Below, in pieces: positions 51,350 through 64,000 of a stretch of DNA of 64,000 bases. The DNA comes from Siphlonurus alternatus. Lineage: Eukaryota > Arthropoda > Insecta > Ephemeroptera > Siphlonuridae. A program made the translations under genes and the position numbers. Location: contig OX463778.1 of NCBI GenBank assembly GCA_949825025.1, forward strand, positions 33,248,616 to 33,312,615, in the 5' to 3' direction. Position 1 is the stretch's first letter; the number at the start of each line of letters is the position of its first letter. Under the pieces are notes generated by a model. It saw only the letters and a list, made by a program, of their open reading frames with translations. It was not told the origin of the DNA and ran no database searches.

Positions 51350-54300
51350 TAATAATAAAAAATTAAAAATGCCTTGGCCACTGTTTCGAATTATTGAATT
51401 TTTTTATTATTCAGAAATTATTTTAATTAAGTATATGACTGATCAACAGTTTTTATTTTAATTAATAACGTATAATTACATACAAAATATAGCAAGTAAA
51501 AATATATTGTTAATACTTCATTATAAATATTAGTGTTTTTATATAATATCTTTTAAATGCCTCATCTAAAAAAAAGTGACATTTTTACTTTCATGTCAAT
51601 GTTTGTTTAGTGAAAATATTTTTTTACGTATTTTATATCAAAGTAAATGACATAATCCCATGACAAAGCATCAATTGATTGAATAAAACACACACATAAA
51701 AAGCCAGATTAAAATTTTCACCTTTTTAATAATAAGTAAATTTTCAAAGGACTTAATATTAAACATGATGTAAAATATAATCTAAACTGTTTTGTAAAAT
51801 TTATTCGTTACAAAATCCTGTTATAAAAAAAAAATGCAAAATAAATAAAGAATAATTTGTATGGAAATCACGTATAACCAAAAACTACTGTAGGTGTCTA
51901 ATAAATTCTACTTATATAGTTTAAGGTATAACTTAAAAAGATGTTCAAAAGATTTATTTTAATTTTTTTTTATCTTGCTATTTACAAGATCACTTAAAAT
52001 AAATATAAAACTTTTTTTAGGTTCAATTTTTGTTCTTTTTATTTTCACACATTGAAGGCTAATTTGCATAGCTCTGTCCCTGATGGTTTCGGCTAACTAA
52101 GCAGCAGCAATGCTTGCGTATATGTGTGAGAAATTCATCACGCTTTAACGATGTGTTAGGTTAAATTTTTTTTAGCGACGTAACGTCAGGCAGGCTACTG
52201 CTAAGTCTACGAAGAATAATAAGGTATTAGCTTAAAAGTTAAGCATAGCATACAAACATAGTGGGTATTAAACGACAAGCTAGTAATTTATCACTTGTGT
52301 AGGTTCTCTACCTTTCTTTACAATTAATAACGGGGTATTCACAAGGTGCTAAAAAGGTGGGGCGTGATAGTGTTGCTAACCTGGTGATCACTTTTAAATC
52401 GTGTTATAAAATGAAATTAATGAAATAAGACAGTAATTAGTATTTTTATTATTTTTTTTTTATTTTTAATTTTAAGTCTTTCTTTTATTTATTAAATTTG
52501 CTGTCATTAAAGCGTATATGAATAAATTAAGTTTTTTTTTTAAACTTAACTTAATTTTTAATTAGCATTATTAAATTATTAATATCGTTATTTTTTTATT
52601 TTTCCTGACTTTTTTAGAGAGCTCCAATCACCAAAATTAAAAATTGGTCTCACCTTCATGTTCATTAAATTATCCTAACTTAACTACGTCTAATTAATTA
52701 ACTATCAACTGCTGGCACTCAAACCTTGATAAGCTGTCACATCTGCAACACACCTCTCAATGGTTGTGCAGAATTTGAGAAAATTGTAGTGAGGTCTAGA
52801 AATTTAAGGGATATTTCCAAAATTAAATTACAATATTGCATATTTGCAGCATCGTGCTTAGACTCATTTTTAAATAATCTTTTGGGCACCATATCCTGTA
52901 ACCTTGTACTGGCTACTTCGATCTTATTATATTATCCTTTTGGCAGTAATTAAAAGCAAGATTGACGATGTTTAACCGTGGAGGTGGTATTGTGATTCAG
53001 GTCATGCATGCAGGTGGGTAAAAAAAGAGCGCACGTTCCACTCCGGTGTGACAATGGCAGACTAATGAAGGTATCAAATAACGTGAGCGAATTATGAATA
53101 GTTCGATAACGTGATTTTCTGATGAACTAGATCGAAAAAAACTTATATCAAGTTAATTGAACATTAATTATCTTCATGTCTGTATAAATTAATACTTCCA
53201 TAATTTAAATTATTTTTAATTAGTTTTCATTTCAAATGTCATAATTATTTTATTTAAAAAGATTTTAATTAAATTTGCTGCTAATTATGAAAATATTTAA
53301 TTATTTTTTTTATTTAATGAAAAGATTGAACACATTACTGATTTTATAGTATAGTCGATCAGTGATTAAGTTATACAGAGTCGTTCAACTTATTAAATAT
53401 TAAATGGGCATCGTTTTAATTAATGCATGATCTAGATTAAAATAATTAAGCAAACACTAAAATGACATTTCTTTAATTATGAATAATGCTAATTTTATAT
53501 CATCCATTCATGCAAAATAAATTAATATCTACTATTCATAAAAGAAACTTTATTTTGCTTTTCTTCAAGTGCAATTAAAATATTAATTAAATATTATTTA
53601 TTACTATCATTATTAATACCATAAGATGGAATACACTGGTCGATTTTATCATTATATATAATATAGGCTAACTGGGGTCAGGATTAGTTTGAATTACGCG
53701 CCCTTTACGTAATCTCGAAGGCCACTGTGATGACCAAACTTTGGACAGACCACCCGTGGCTAAAAGTCAAGTGTCCTATTATGGACAAGCTATCTTGTAC
53801 GACACAAGCCTTCTATTATACCATTATTAAATTATAATGATTTCTATGAAGTAATTTAATTAATTATGTCTGGGTTAAACTATCAAGTTGATAAAAAATT
53901 AGATAAATTAAAGTGATATGCTTAAATCAAGGTTGTCAAAACTTAATGAATGAAAATTATAAAAAAATTATATATATTTTTATTATTTTTTAAGTAGACA
54001 AAATATTGTATTCACAATTCATTCGTAAATCTTTATTTCTTCGTTGATTAACATTATCTGACAACCTCTACATGTGTAGGAAAAAATAAAATAATGTATC
54101 ATGCTTGAGGCTTACTGTTTAGCAATTAGACTTTTTTTCAAGTGCAAAACCTAACAACAATATATCGATCGTGTACTCTGCAAAGGGGATCACACAGTCT
54201 ATAGTATAGCTTCAAATATAAACGACATTAGCATATACTCGCATCACGGTCAAAATCTACGTGTTTCTTTGTAACGATTGATATTTTAAATCATAAGTCA

Positions 54301-56521
54301 CCAACTATAAATTGTTTAAAAATCGATCTGTTTCAACAAAGTAATATATCGTTATCTGCATCGTATTTATTGTCCCATCTAATTGCGTATAATTTTTCAA
54401 TATATTATTTTCCACAAGCAAAGAACAATCTGACTCTAAAGCGAAAACATGCAGTTCTGTTGTATAGAATCAAATATAAATCCAGGAGAGACAATATACA
54501 GCTTTTTTATTTCATGGCAGTACATATTTAGTTACAGAGTTCAAGAGCAATGTTGACCTCAAAGTCTCTTCACTGATTTAATGATATTTTACACACGTTA
54601 ATTAAAATAAAAGTGTCACATTTTCAACTACAACGTTTGCGTTTTTTACAATGAAAATCAATTGACAACTTCATCAATACAAAAACTTTGTACGAACTTT
54701 TGATTGACATTTCATGTAACATTTGAATATCATGAATTATTTGCCTGGATTTGAAAAAAAAAAAAAACATTGTGTTACCGTTATTACTATTATTATCACT
54801 GAATAATATGCAAGCTTTTTCATGTTATATAATAATATATAGGGTGGACTTTCTATACAGTATATATGTATGAATATCAAAATCGTTGTTTTAAAAAAAA
54901 ATATTATCCTTTTGCTTTACACAAGAGCAATACATTTTTTTTTTATATATGTCTATAGAATATTTTTATCATGTGGTCCTAAACTTTTTTATTTTTTTAT
55001 CTCACACATACACAATACAACATGATAAAATACTCTCTGTGTATATTTTTCTGCTGTGTTAGCTACATTTTAAAAACTGGACATACACTGTAAACATTTT
55101 TATACTCAATAATACATTTGAACTTGCTGCCTCGAAAGGTATACAACCCTAGCTCTTCTAATGGAACTTGTATGCTATTCAGGGGTTCATCTTTTTTTTA
55201 TCCGATGTATAACCCTTGAAAAAAATTACGCATTTTTTTCTCAGATTTTTAAAAATTTTATGTAAAAAAAACTTTTCTAAAGCAGGTAAACTATTTTATC
55301 AGTGTATATAGTACATAATATATAAGTATAGAGGGTTGGATTTTCTAGCTACCAGTATAATATGCACACACACATACATAAAGTTAAGGGTTGGTTTTGG
55401 CTGGATTTAGTTTTGACCATCATCACACACGTATATATTTGCTACTATATGGTTATCTGGTCAGTTTCTTTTTCTCTCTCTCTCTCTCTCACTTCTATAT
55501 TATATGTTTACTCAACGCTATCTTTCCCTCATAGTGTGGTCACAATATTGGAATCCAATATACGCCGGGTTTTAGGTTTATATATATCGTTCAGGGTTAA
55601 AGCTATTTTATTGTTGTTATCGAATGTAACTTCCCTCAACACTTGACGTGACTGGCCAGCTAGAGGCTATACTATAGTATATAGGAACTGTGGTGGTGGT
55701 GCTCAGAAAGGTGTATTGACTCGTGAATTGATTTGCTCTCGTCCGTCTAGTGCTGCCCTCTGGTCTCTTCTCTTACAGTGACCTCATGCATATTTTACAC
55801 GGGACGTAATGACCACTGGGTAGTAGACAGGCCACTCAGCGGCAACATGGGGGAAGGAAGAAGGGATTTTCAAGCTTCTGGGCTTTGCTTGCCTACAACA
55901 AACTTGGCACAGAATCTATGAAGACGGAGAGAGAGAACCACTTAACTTTTTTTTTTTTACTTGACCCGGAAAATACTGCGACAGACATAAGACACATAAT
56001 TTGTCTATGATAATATTTTAATGTTATTCATAAAATCAATATGTTTGTATTAAAATGATATTTATGTTTTTCTTCTGAAAATGTTATTAATTTTACTATA
56101 AACATATGAATACAAATTTTAACAAATAATATATCTTCGTAATTTATAATATAACGTATTATTATATAAAATATCGTTATTGTATTTTTATGAAAAGTCA
56201 CAATATTTTAAAATATATTTTCTTGGAAGATGATGTATAACAAAAGACTGTGAAGAACGAAATTGTAGCATTACTACACAGCTTGTGATCATATAGATAA
56301 CAAAAGAGCTGCATAGAGCTTGACGATGCGTACGATAATTATTCAGACAAGGAATCTAATGGCACTGCGATTACTCCATGGATTGCGCTGTCTCCTCTGT
56401 GCTCAGTCAGTTTGCGGTCGACTCGATGTGTTGTCAGTACGTCGGTGTAATGCAACCGCACTACGGAGATCGTTCTCCGTCAACCCACCCCTTCATGAGT
56501 TATCCTGCGTTCTGACGCACC

Positions 56522-56705
<184 letters not shown>

Positions 56706-58020
56706 GTGCACTTGCAAACAGCTGTTCCCTCTAACCCACTATCATCACAACTCCTCCTCGTGAAGTTTACATAACATCATGTAAAACTTTTCCCTCATTT
56801 TATCCTTTCTATTCTCCCTATATATATATAACCAAGTTTAAGTTTTAACTCAAAACTTTTTAAGTTTTGTCTTTTTTTGGTCACATTTAGCTAAATTTGG
56901 CTAGCTTGGGTCATTACACATATAAGTTTGTGGGAGGTAGAACTACCATTTGTAGAATAAAGTGGGGAGTATGAAAGTATTCAGATGGAATCTGACATCA
57001 GGACAGTGATTTGTATACCAAACTTGTGTACTTACTTGTCAAAACTGTTTATAAATTTATATTATAAATAAATATATACAAGTTGTATAACTGAATTCTG
57101 AGAATCAAAAGACGTTATATAATGAAAATAAGAAGCTTTTGTAATACAAATTTATGTGAGACTTCTATTGTTTTATAACTATTAAATTTACATCATTATG
57201 AAATGTATTCAATTATAGTATTAAAAAAAGAGAATCTTACATGCAGAAAAATTGTTTTAATTAAATAATAAACAACAAGTTATATATTTTGTTTCTAAAA
57301 ATTGCAGGAATTAATTATTTTTTAGTTTTTCAAATTTTGCAAAAGATACAACTATACAACTTAAATAGATCTATACAACTTTTAAGAAATTGAAATCAAT
57401 TCCATGCATGTCAACTTTAAAAAAAAAAATTACTAAACATTTCTTGAATGCTGAAATAACAGTTGTGTAAACTTTAATTTTATATTTAAAATACTTACTG
57501 TATAATAGAGAGAATTACAATGTCAGAGGTTATAAGATATAAAGGAGTAAAGATAAGAACGTGTCCTTATAAAGCTTAAAGAAGTTTTGGAAGTATACGT
57601 GAACTTGATGTGGTGGGCGCGCGTACGAGAGGAGTGGGATGGAAGATATAGGGAACCTTGTATATATATAGCTTCTTGTCGTAGCATGGGGGAGCTACCA
57701 ACGAACCGTAACGAGACTTAATGCGAGAACACTGTCCTGCAATAATCACGAGACGGCGGCGTTTATTGCCGCTAGCAGCCAGCGCTCGATCACTCGAATC
57801 TGCTGATCCCCCTCTTTGCGGTATCTCTCACCCGCCTTGTGAAAATCCTAAAAATCCTATATATTCTATGAGCGTCTCTTTAAATGAGTCAATTAAAATG
57901 AACATGATCATTCCATTTCTACTTTTTTTTTTATTTAATTCTAGTTTCAATCTAATTCACACTCATGGCATGCACATAATTATAGACTGTATAATATTGA
58001 AACGATCGAATATACATATA

Positions 58021-58023
<3 letters not shown>

Positions 58024-58113
<90 letters not shown>
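58024..58113. repeat. (GA)n microsatellite
   Basis: About 45 pure GA units. Confidence 0.98.
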
Positions 58114-58116
<3 letters not shown>

Positions 58117-59731
58117 TTCAAACGAAATTGTGTCATGAATTTTATATTGGGGAAAGATCTCTATTTAAAATATAAATCTAATAGTATGTAAATTATTCGT
58201 TCTCTATACATAGCTCTTATTTAAAAAACTAGTTCGATACATTAAATTGACATTTTATTAACAGGTTTTTCTATATCTAACTTGAATCATATATTTTTTA
58301 GCTGTAAATAGCTTCATTAAAGATGAAGACATTACGACACCAACGTAGTTTACTGATATGGTGAAAAACAGTTGATAACTAATGCTATTATACCAGCTAA
58401 TAATCAATGTATGAATATAAATGGTGTATATAGATTAAATGACTTATAGATTTATTGAAAACAAAATCAGTACAGGTTTTCATATTTTGATCAAATGTTT
58501 AATCAAATATCGTTTTCTAAATCAAATAGAGGCAGTAAAAGGGGAGAAGAAATGAGAGATAGATGTGCATCGAAGTGAATAAATTTATATCAAACACTAG
58601 CTCTTACTATATATGCCTACCCTTCAAAATAACGTGTGAATAGCCTGTATTATAAGAACTACTTTTTTTATTTTATCAGATTTAAAACAAGAATCAATAA
58701 TTCAATTGTTTTTCACGCTCTACTTGTTTCTTACATTTTAAATTCATTGAAGCGAAACGATTTTAGGAATTATTGTCTTCAATAATATTCTCCACGCTGT
58801 CATGTACCATGGAGGCGTGTGTCTTTTGGTGATATTAGCCGTACCGTCTATTATCTCCATTACGTCATCGTCTACAGATGAATCTTCTGGGAACAGCTGA
58901 GCATCAGTACAGCCACCAGCAGCTGCAGACCAAGATATTTACGTAAGGTAGAACGGACTTACTGCACTTATTTTTACAGTACTTTGTCCGAAATATTATT
59001 AACTTTATTGACTTTTTTTTAAATCTTACACTCAGTTTAAAATTGACACTTCCTTGTTTACTATAATAAGATGAACAAAATTAAACAGTATATTAAAAAT
59101 GTTGATATTAAAGAACAAGACATTTAATTTATGAGACAATTGTAGTACACTTTTTTCCCGTTAAGAGCAAAGGCGCTCGAATCGTTTCAATCACACAAAT
59201 TTTTGTGGGAAAAGTAAAAAATATTTAATTTATTATTAATTACTATTTTTTTATAGTTTGAAGCTCCATATTTATCATCCATGAATCTATGAAAGCAACA
59301 TTTACGTGAAGTATAGTATGACCACAAGAGCGGTACTGATCTTAGTCTAAGACTAAGTTTCCAACTTTGTACATTACAAAGCTCGCTGAAGAATTAAAGA
59401 TCTGTAAAATGAACCTAAAGATATAATATCACATATAACTAATAACGTTTCTTTAACTACACACAATGCTTTAATGAACAATCAATATATTAAACTGGTT
59501 TCTTATTTCTAAAGATTAGGTAAGCTCACATATCAAGGTGATACGTGAGCCCCGTCTCACTTGCAGGTCACGAACCAAGAACCTTCTTCTTCTTCTTTCT
59601 CAATCCCTGACTCAGCTGAGACCATCTCTAATCGTCCGCGACGTCAGACGAGAACCGCGGCGGGTAGAGCACGCCGCGAGCCCGCCCCATTACACAGATT
59701 AATTGCCTTGGAGCAACGTGCAGATATACGA

Positions 59732-59734
<3 letters not shown>

Positions 59735-59814
<80 letters not shown>
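59735..59814. repeat. (GA)n microsatellite
   Basis: About 40 pure GA units. They end 110 bp before the foldback element and follow a GC-rich island at 59.62-59.69 kb. Confidence 0.98.
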
Positions 59815-59818
<4 letters not shown>

Positions 59819-60183
59819 GCTCAGATTGCAAGTACGTACAGCAGTAATATCTCTCAGCAAAAACTCTTTCTCTAATTGTGCAACTACAAAAATTTAATAC
59901 ACTATAAATATAGTGACCATATACAGAGTGAACCACAATTCACGTGCCAACTTTTTTCGTAAATATGGTATTGCAAAAATTTTCGTACAAACTTCAAATT
60001 TGGTACACTTGTAGCTGAGGGTTGTAAAAATTAGTTCAGGGTGTTAAAATTTTTATTGGACACCAATAACACCCCTTTCAGGGATGGTTTTTAAAAAAAT
60101 TATTTTCGCCTTATGGAAATTCAATGTTAAATTCAACTTTTTTTGAAATCATTGGAATTTTGCGGAGAAAATTTCTAGGATAG

Positions 60184-60915
60184 GGTAATCGACCCTCCTG
60201 AACTCAGAATTAATTTTAGATTTTTTCCCCGACGCACCCCTGAGGGTGGAGACCTACCCCTAAAATCCATTTTCCTTAAAAATTGTGCTAAAATTATGAA
60301 ATTAATTCTCAGGAGGTAATCGACCCTCCTGCACTCAGAAATAATTTTAGATTTTTTCCCTGACGCACCCCTGAGGGTGAAGAACTACCCCTATACTCCA
60401 TTTTCCTTAAAAATTGTGCTAAAATTATGAAATTATTTTTCAAGGGGTAATCGACCCTCCTGAACTCAGAAATAATTTTAGATTTTTTCTCCGACGCACC
60501 CCTGAGGGTGGAGACCTACCCCTAAACTCCATTTTCCTTAAAAATTATGCTAAAATTATGAAATTATTTTCAAGGGGTAATCGATCCTCCTGAACTCAGA
60601 AAATTTTTTAAATTTTTTCCCGACGCAACCCAGAGGGTGAAAAACTACCCCTAAAATCCATTTTCCTTAAAAATTATGCTAAAATTATGAAATTAATTTT
60701 CAAGGGGTAATCGACCCTCCTGAACTCAGAAATAATTTTAGATTTTTTCTCCGACGCACCCCTGAGGGTGGAGACCTACCCCTAAAATCCATTTTCCTTA
60801 AAAATTGTGCTAAAATCATGAAATTAAATTTCAAGGGGTAATCGACCCTTCTGAACTCGGAAAAAATTTTAGATTTTTTTCCCCGACTCACTCCTGAGGG
60901 TCAACGGCTACACAC
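60184..60915. repeat. Left-arm tandem array, ~131-bp unit
   Basis: The marker GGTAATCGACCCTCCTGAAC recurs with small changes at 60184, 60315, 60446, 60576, 60706 and 60837, a spacing of 130-131 bp. Each unit also carries TTTCCCCGACGCACCCCTGAGG and CCATTTTCCTTAAAAATTGTGC (each with slight variation). The sixth copy is cut short and diverges before the inner arm. Confidence 0.95.
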
Positions 60916-61504
60916 CATATCCTTATTTCTTAATAATCGAGGAGAAATTGTGTATTAAATTTTTTTTGAGATTTTTCGAAATCTTACAGAAAAAAAAAAT
61001 CACAGACTCAACTCTTCACTTGCAGCATTATGCCACCATCATCATGTGTCATGTCCACCGTTAAATTGCATGGCGTGAAGGCACATTTTGGTCTGCACAA
61101 GGCTATGTGTGCCTTTAACAACTGAGGTGTGACCAATTCCACATAACGTCTGTCACTTTCAGCTCGATCGTCAATGGTCTCAAATCTCTTTCTGAAGCAA
61201 AAGGTTTAAAAGAAGAGATTTGAGACCATTGACGAACTGAAAGTGGAGATCAGACGTTGCATGGTTTTGGTCACACCTCAGATGTTAGAGGCCATGCACC
61301 TACACACATAGCCTCGTTGAGCGGACCAACATGTGCCTTCACGCTAACTAACGGTGGACACATTGAGTGAAACCATCGTCATGCTGGAAGTGAAGGGGTG
61401 AGTCTGTGATTTTTTTTTCTGGAAGATTTTGATAAATCCTGAAAAAAATTAATTCACAATTTCTGCTCGATTATTTAAGAAATTAGGATATGGTGGGTAG
61501 CCGT

Positions 61505-62360
61505 TGACCCTCAGGGCTACGTCAAAGAAAAAATCTAAAATTATTCCTGAGTTCAGGAGGGTCGATTACCCTTTGAAAATTAATTTCATAATTTTAGCAC
61601 AATTTTTAAGGAATATGGATTTTAGGGGTAGTTCTCAACCCTCAGGGGTGCGTCGGAGAAAAAATCTAAAATTATTTCTGAGTTTAGAAGGGTCGATTAC
61701 CCCTTGAAAATTAAGTTCATAATTTTAGCACAATTTTTAAGGAAAATGGATTTTAGGGGTAGTTCTCCACCCTCAGGGGTGCGTCGGGGAAAAAATCTAA
61801 AATTATTTCTGAGTGCAGGAGGGTCGATTACCTCCTGAGAATTAATTTCATAATTTTAGCACAATTTTTAAGGAAAATGGATTTTAGGGGTAGTTCTCCA
61901 CCCTCAGGGGTGCGTCGGAGAAAAAATCTAAAATTATTTCTGAGTTTAGAAGGGTCGATTACCCCTTGAAAATTAAGTTCATAATTTTAGCACAATTTTT
62001 AAGGAAAATGGATTTTAGGGGTAGTTCTCCACCCTCAGGGGTGCGTCGGGGAAAAAATCTAAAATTATTTCTGAGTGCAGGAGGGTCGATTACCTCCTGA
62101 GAATTAATTTCATAATTTTAGCACAATTTTTAAGGAAAATGGATTTTAGGGGTAGTTCTCCACCCTCAGGGGTGCGTCGGAGAAAAAATCTAAAATTATT
62201 TCTGAGTTTAGGAGGGTCGATTACCCCTTGAGGATTAATTTCATAATTTTAGCACAATTTTTAAGGAAAATGGATTTTAGGGGTAGGTCTCCACCCTCAG
62301 GGGTGCGTCGGGGAAAAAATCTAAAATTAATTCTGAGTTCAGGAGGATCGATTACCCTAT
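61505..62360. repeat. Right-arm tandem array, inverted copy of the 131-bp unit
   Basis: The inverted marker CGATTACC occurs at 61563, 61694, 61825, 61956, 62087, 62218 and 62349, exactly 131 bp apart each time. This arm has one more unit boundary than the left arm and more uniform units. Units at 61694-61955 and 61956-62217 form two nearly identical 262-bp dimers. Confidence 0.95.
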
Positions 62361-64000
62361 GCTAGAAATTTTATCTGCAAAATTCCAATGATTTCAAAAA
62401 AAGTTGAATTTAACATTGAATTTCCATAAGGCGAAAATAATTTTTTTAAAAACCACCCCTGAAAGGGGTGTTATTGGTGTCCAATAAAAATTTCAACACC
62501 CTGAACTAATTTTTACAACCCTCAGCTACAAGTGTACCAAATTTGAAGTCTGTACGAAAATTTTTGCAATACCATATTTACGAAAAAAGTTGGCACGTGA
62601 ATTGTGGTTCACTCTGTAGTTATCTCATTTCTTTCTTTATTGTAAAAAAGAGAAAAAAATGGAACATTATTTTTATTAAAAGCTTCTTATGTAATGAATT
62701 AAAAAAATCACTGAAAGAAATTAATTTTTTTTTAACTGAAATAATCAATCAGAAAAATGATCAGACAATGTAATACTAAAAGATCGTAATAATAAATATT
62801 GTTATGGGTAATTGCTTGAATATATAATATAAAATCGATGTCATGTGTTGTAAAACTTAACCGGTTAGCACAGTAATGGCTCTGAAGTTTTCGATTCAAG
62901 CTTTAATGCAGAGAGAAGTGAGATAAAAAGCAAGTTTTACAATATCTTGGTGCATCGCAAAGTACCATTACTGTAATGTATGTGCAGTGAAGATTTTAAT
63001 GTTCTTTTCTTTAATTCTCCATTCTACATGTCTAATACAATTTTAAATGCTTGATCTTTTATATTCATGAATCCTAAGAGTGATGTTGACAGCAGAATTA
63101 AAAATATAATAAAAACATGCATGCTATCCTATCTGACACACTTGAAACTCCAATATTGCATAAAATAATTGTTTGCTTTTTATTATACTTAATAACTTGT
63201 CATATATGTTATGACAGCTAATCTATTGATATTTTTTTTCTAAGCATTATGCATAATTTGACGCAACGGTTATAAAAGAAGTGGACATTAGAGCACTTAT
63301 GGAAGCACATAATAGCAAGACTGATGGTTTGTTTACGTGAATTAGAGTCATGGTTACATGGCAGCCACCTGTTCATGTTGACCGAGGGTAACTGATGGAG
63401 AACAATAAAGACTACTAATCGGCTTGTCCATAATTAGACCGACCTTGTCAAGAGGAATAGAATTATGATGAATGCAAACTACATGCAGAGCTAGACAATT
63501 AAACAATAGAAGTTTATCATTGTGAATATAATTATAGTTAAATTTCATTGTTTTATTTCTTAAACGTTTATGTAAAATCAAATAATTTAAATTTTTTGCC
63601 ATACTTTAAATCAACTTCAAAAAGGACAAGACCAAAGTTTTGATTTTAAATCTTAAAGGTCATTGCCCCTGATTTTTATGTAACCCGCTTCATTTCTATG
63701 CTGAACAAGTTGTCTAAATTCAAGGAGATATGATATAGCAATATCCTAATTCTTTGGGTGTACTAAAATAATACATATACTATATATACAGTAAAAGTAA
63801 TGCAAGAGAAATATATTTATAATAATTTCGTATTATAGTGCAACAAACAATAAATGAAACTAATTGTAATTACACATCAATATAATTATTACAGTGTCGT
63901 ATTTCGTGTCAGTGAAAGTAATTTAAAAATATACATATTTTTTACTTTATTAAAGAGGCGGAAGTCTTTAATTTCATTCAAGTTTAATTATGACAGTTAG

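Larger units (their letters stand above)
59924..62616. mobile_element. Foldback (long inverted-repeat) transposon, nonautonomous
   Basis: The 2693-bp element starts CAGAGTGAACCACAATTCACG and ends with the reverse complement. A TA dinucleotide lies immediately outside each end (59922-59923, 62617-62618), as for Tc1/mariner-type insertion. The two arms, each about 1.3 kb, are near-complete reverse complements meeting at a short loop near 61190-61215. Each arm has a unique outer 260 bp, a tandem array of a ~131-bp unit, and a unique inner 250-300 bp. No open frame of transposase size exists, so it must depend on an enzyme in trans. Its structure resembles FB/Galileo-type foldback elements, but I do not recognise the family. 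Confidence 0.85.

Noticed and set aside
59571..59735. Possible Ddr exon 3 after CTCACTTGCAG
   Set aside because: Read in the required phase it does not give the expected GAWCP-type discoidin sequence and meets a stop.
60700..61707. Short open frames within the foldback arms (both strands)
   Set aside because: They repeat with the 131-bp unit and differ only by repeat variation; no transposase motif is present.

Overview
The window is AT-rich metazoan nuclear DNA with few genes. Its features are long dinucleotide microsatellites, many small inverted-repeat transposons, a 5S-derived SINE and a LINE fragment. The protein matches and the transposon types (TTA/TAA-flanked MITEs, a Jockey/CR1-type reverse transcriptase) point to an arthropod, probably an insect; I cannot place the species. 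There are no operons or bacterial features, and nearly all open frames other than those listed are chance or microsatellite frames.

The only host gene I can support is a discoidin-domain receptor tyrosine kinase (Ddr/smal family) on the + strand. Its first coding exon (ATG 32639, donor 32736) encodes a signal peptide. Its second (50952-51057) encodes the start of the discoidin domain with the family signature around ALGM and DITASS. Both exon ends are in phase 1 and join cleanly across an 18.2-kb intron. Exon 2 ends in phase 2 and the next exon, expected to carry a GAWCP-like motif, is not found before the window ends. So 32.7-64 kb is intronic, and the region upstream of 32 kb is 5' flank or upstream noncoding exons and introns. 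A splice-bounded open stretch at 15381-15665 is a possible upstream exon.

Layout: 1-6 kb holds AT-rich DNA with six TGACGTCA (CRE/ATF-type) palindromes. 5.4-6.7 kb has two copies of one MITE in opposite orientation. 8.4-8.8 kb has GA and CT tracts. 11.8-12.5 kb is a 655-bp palindromic element bounded by TTAA. 12.5-25.5 kb is AT-rich with short GC-richer islands. 25.5-27.2 kb has a MITE next to a 5'-truncated LINE. 31.4 kb and 51.2 kb carry two copies of another MITE. 32.3-32.7 kb is Ddr exon 1. 34.6-35.0 kb is a 5S-rRNA-derived SINE with a 9-bp target duplication. 39-50 kb has three long TA tracts and several CT/GA tracts. 59.9-62.6 kb is a 2.69-kb foldback element whose arms are tandem arrays of a ~131-bp unit, flanked by TA.

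Nothing here is a new multi-gene system. The points most worth a second look are the foldback element with its 262-bp higher-order duplication, the excess of TGACGTCA sites in the Ddr 5' region (one sits in the exon 2 splice-acceptor region), the 5S SINE, and the candidate upstream exon.
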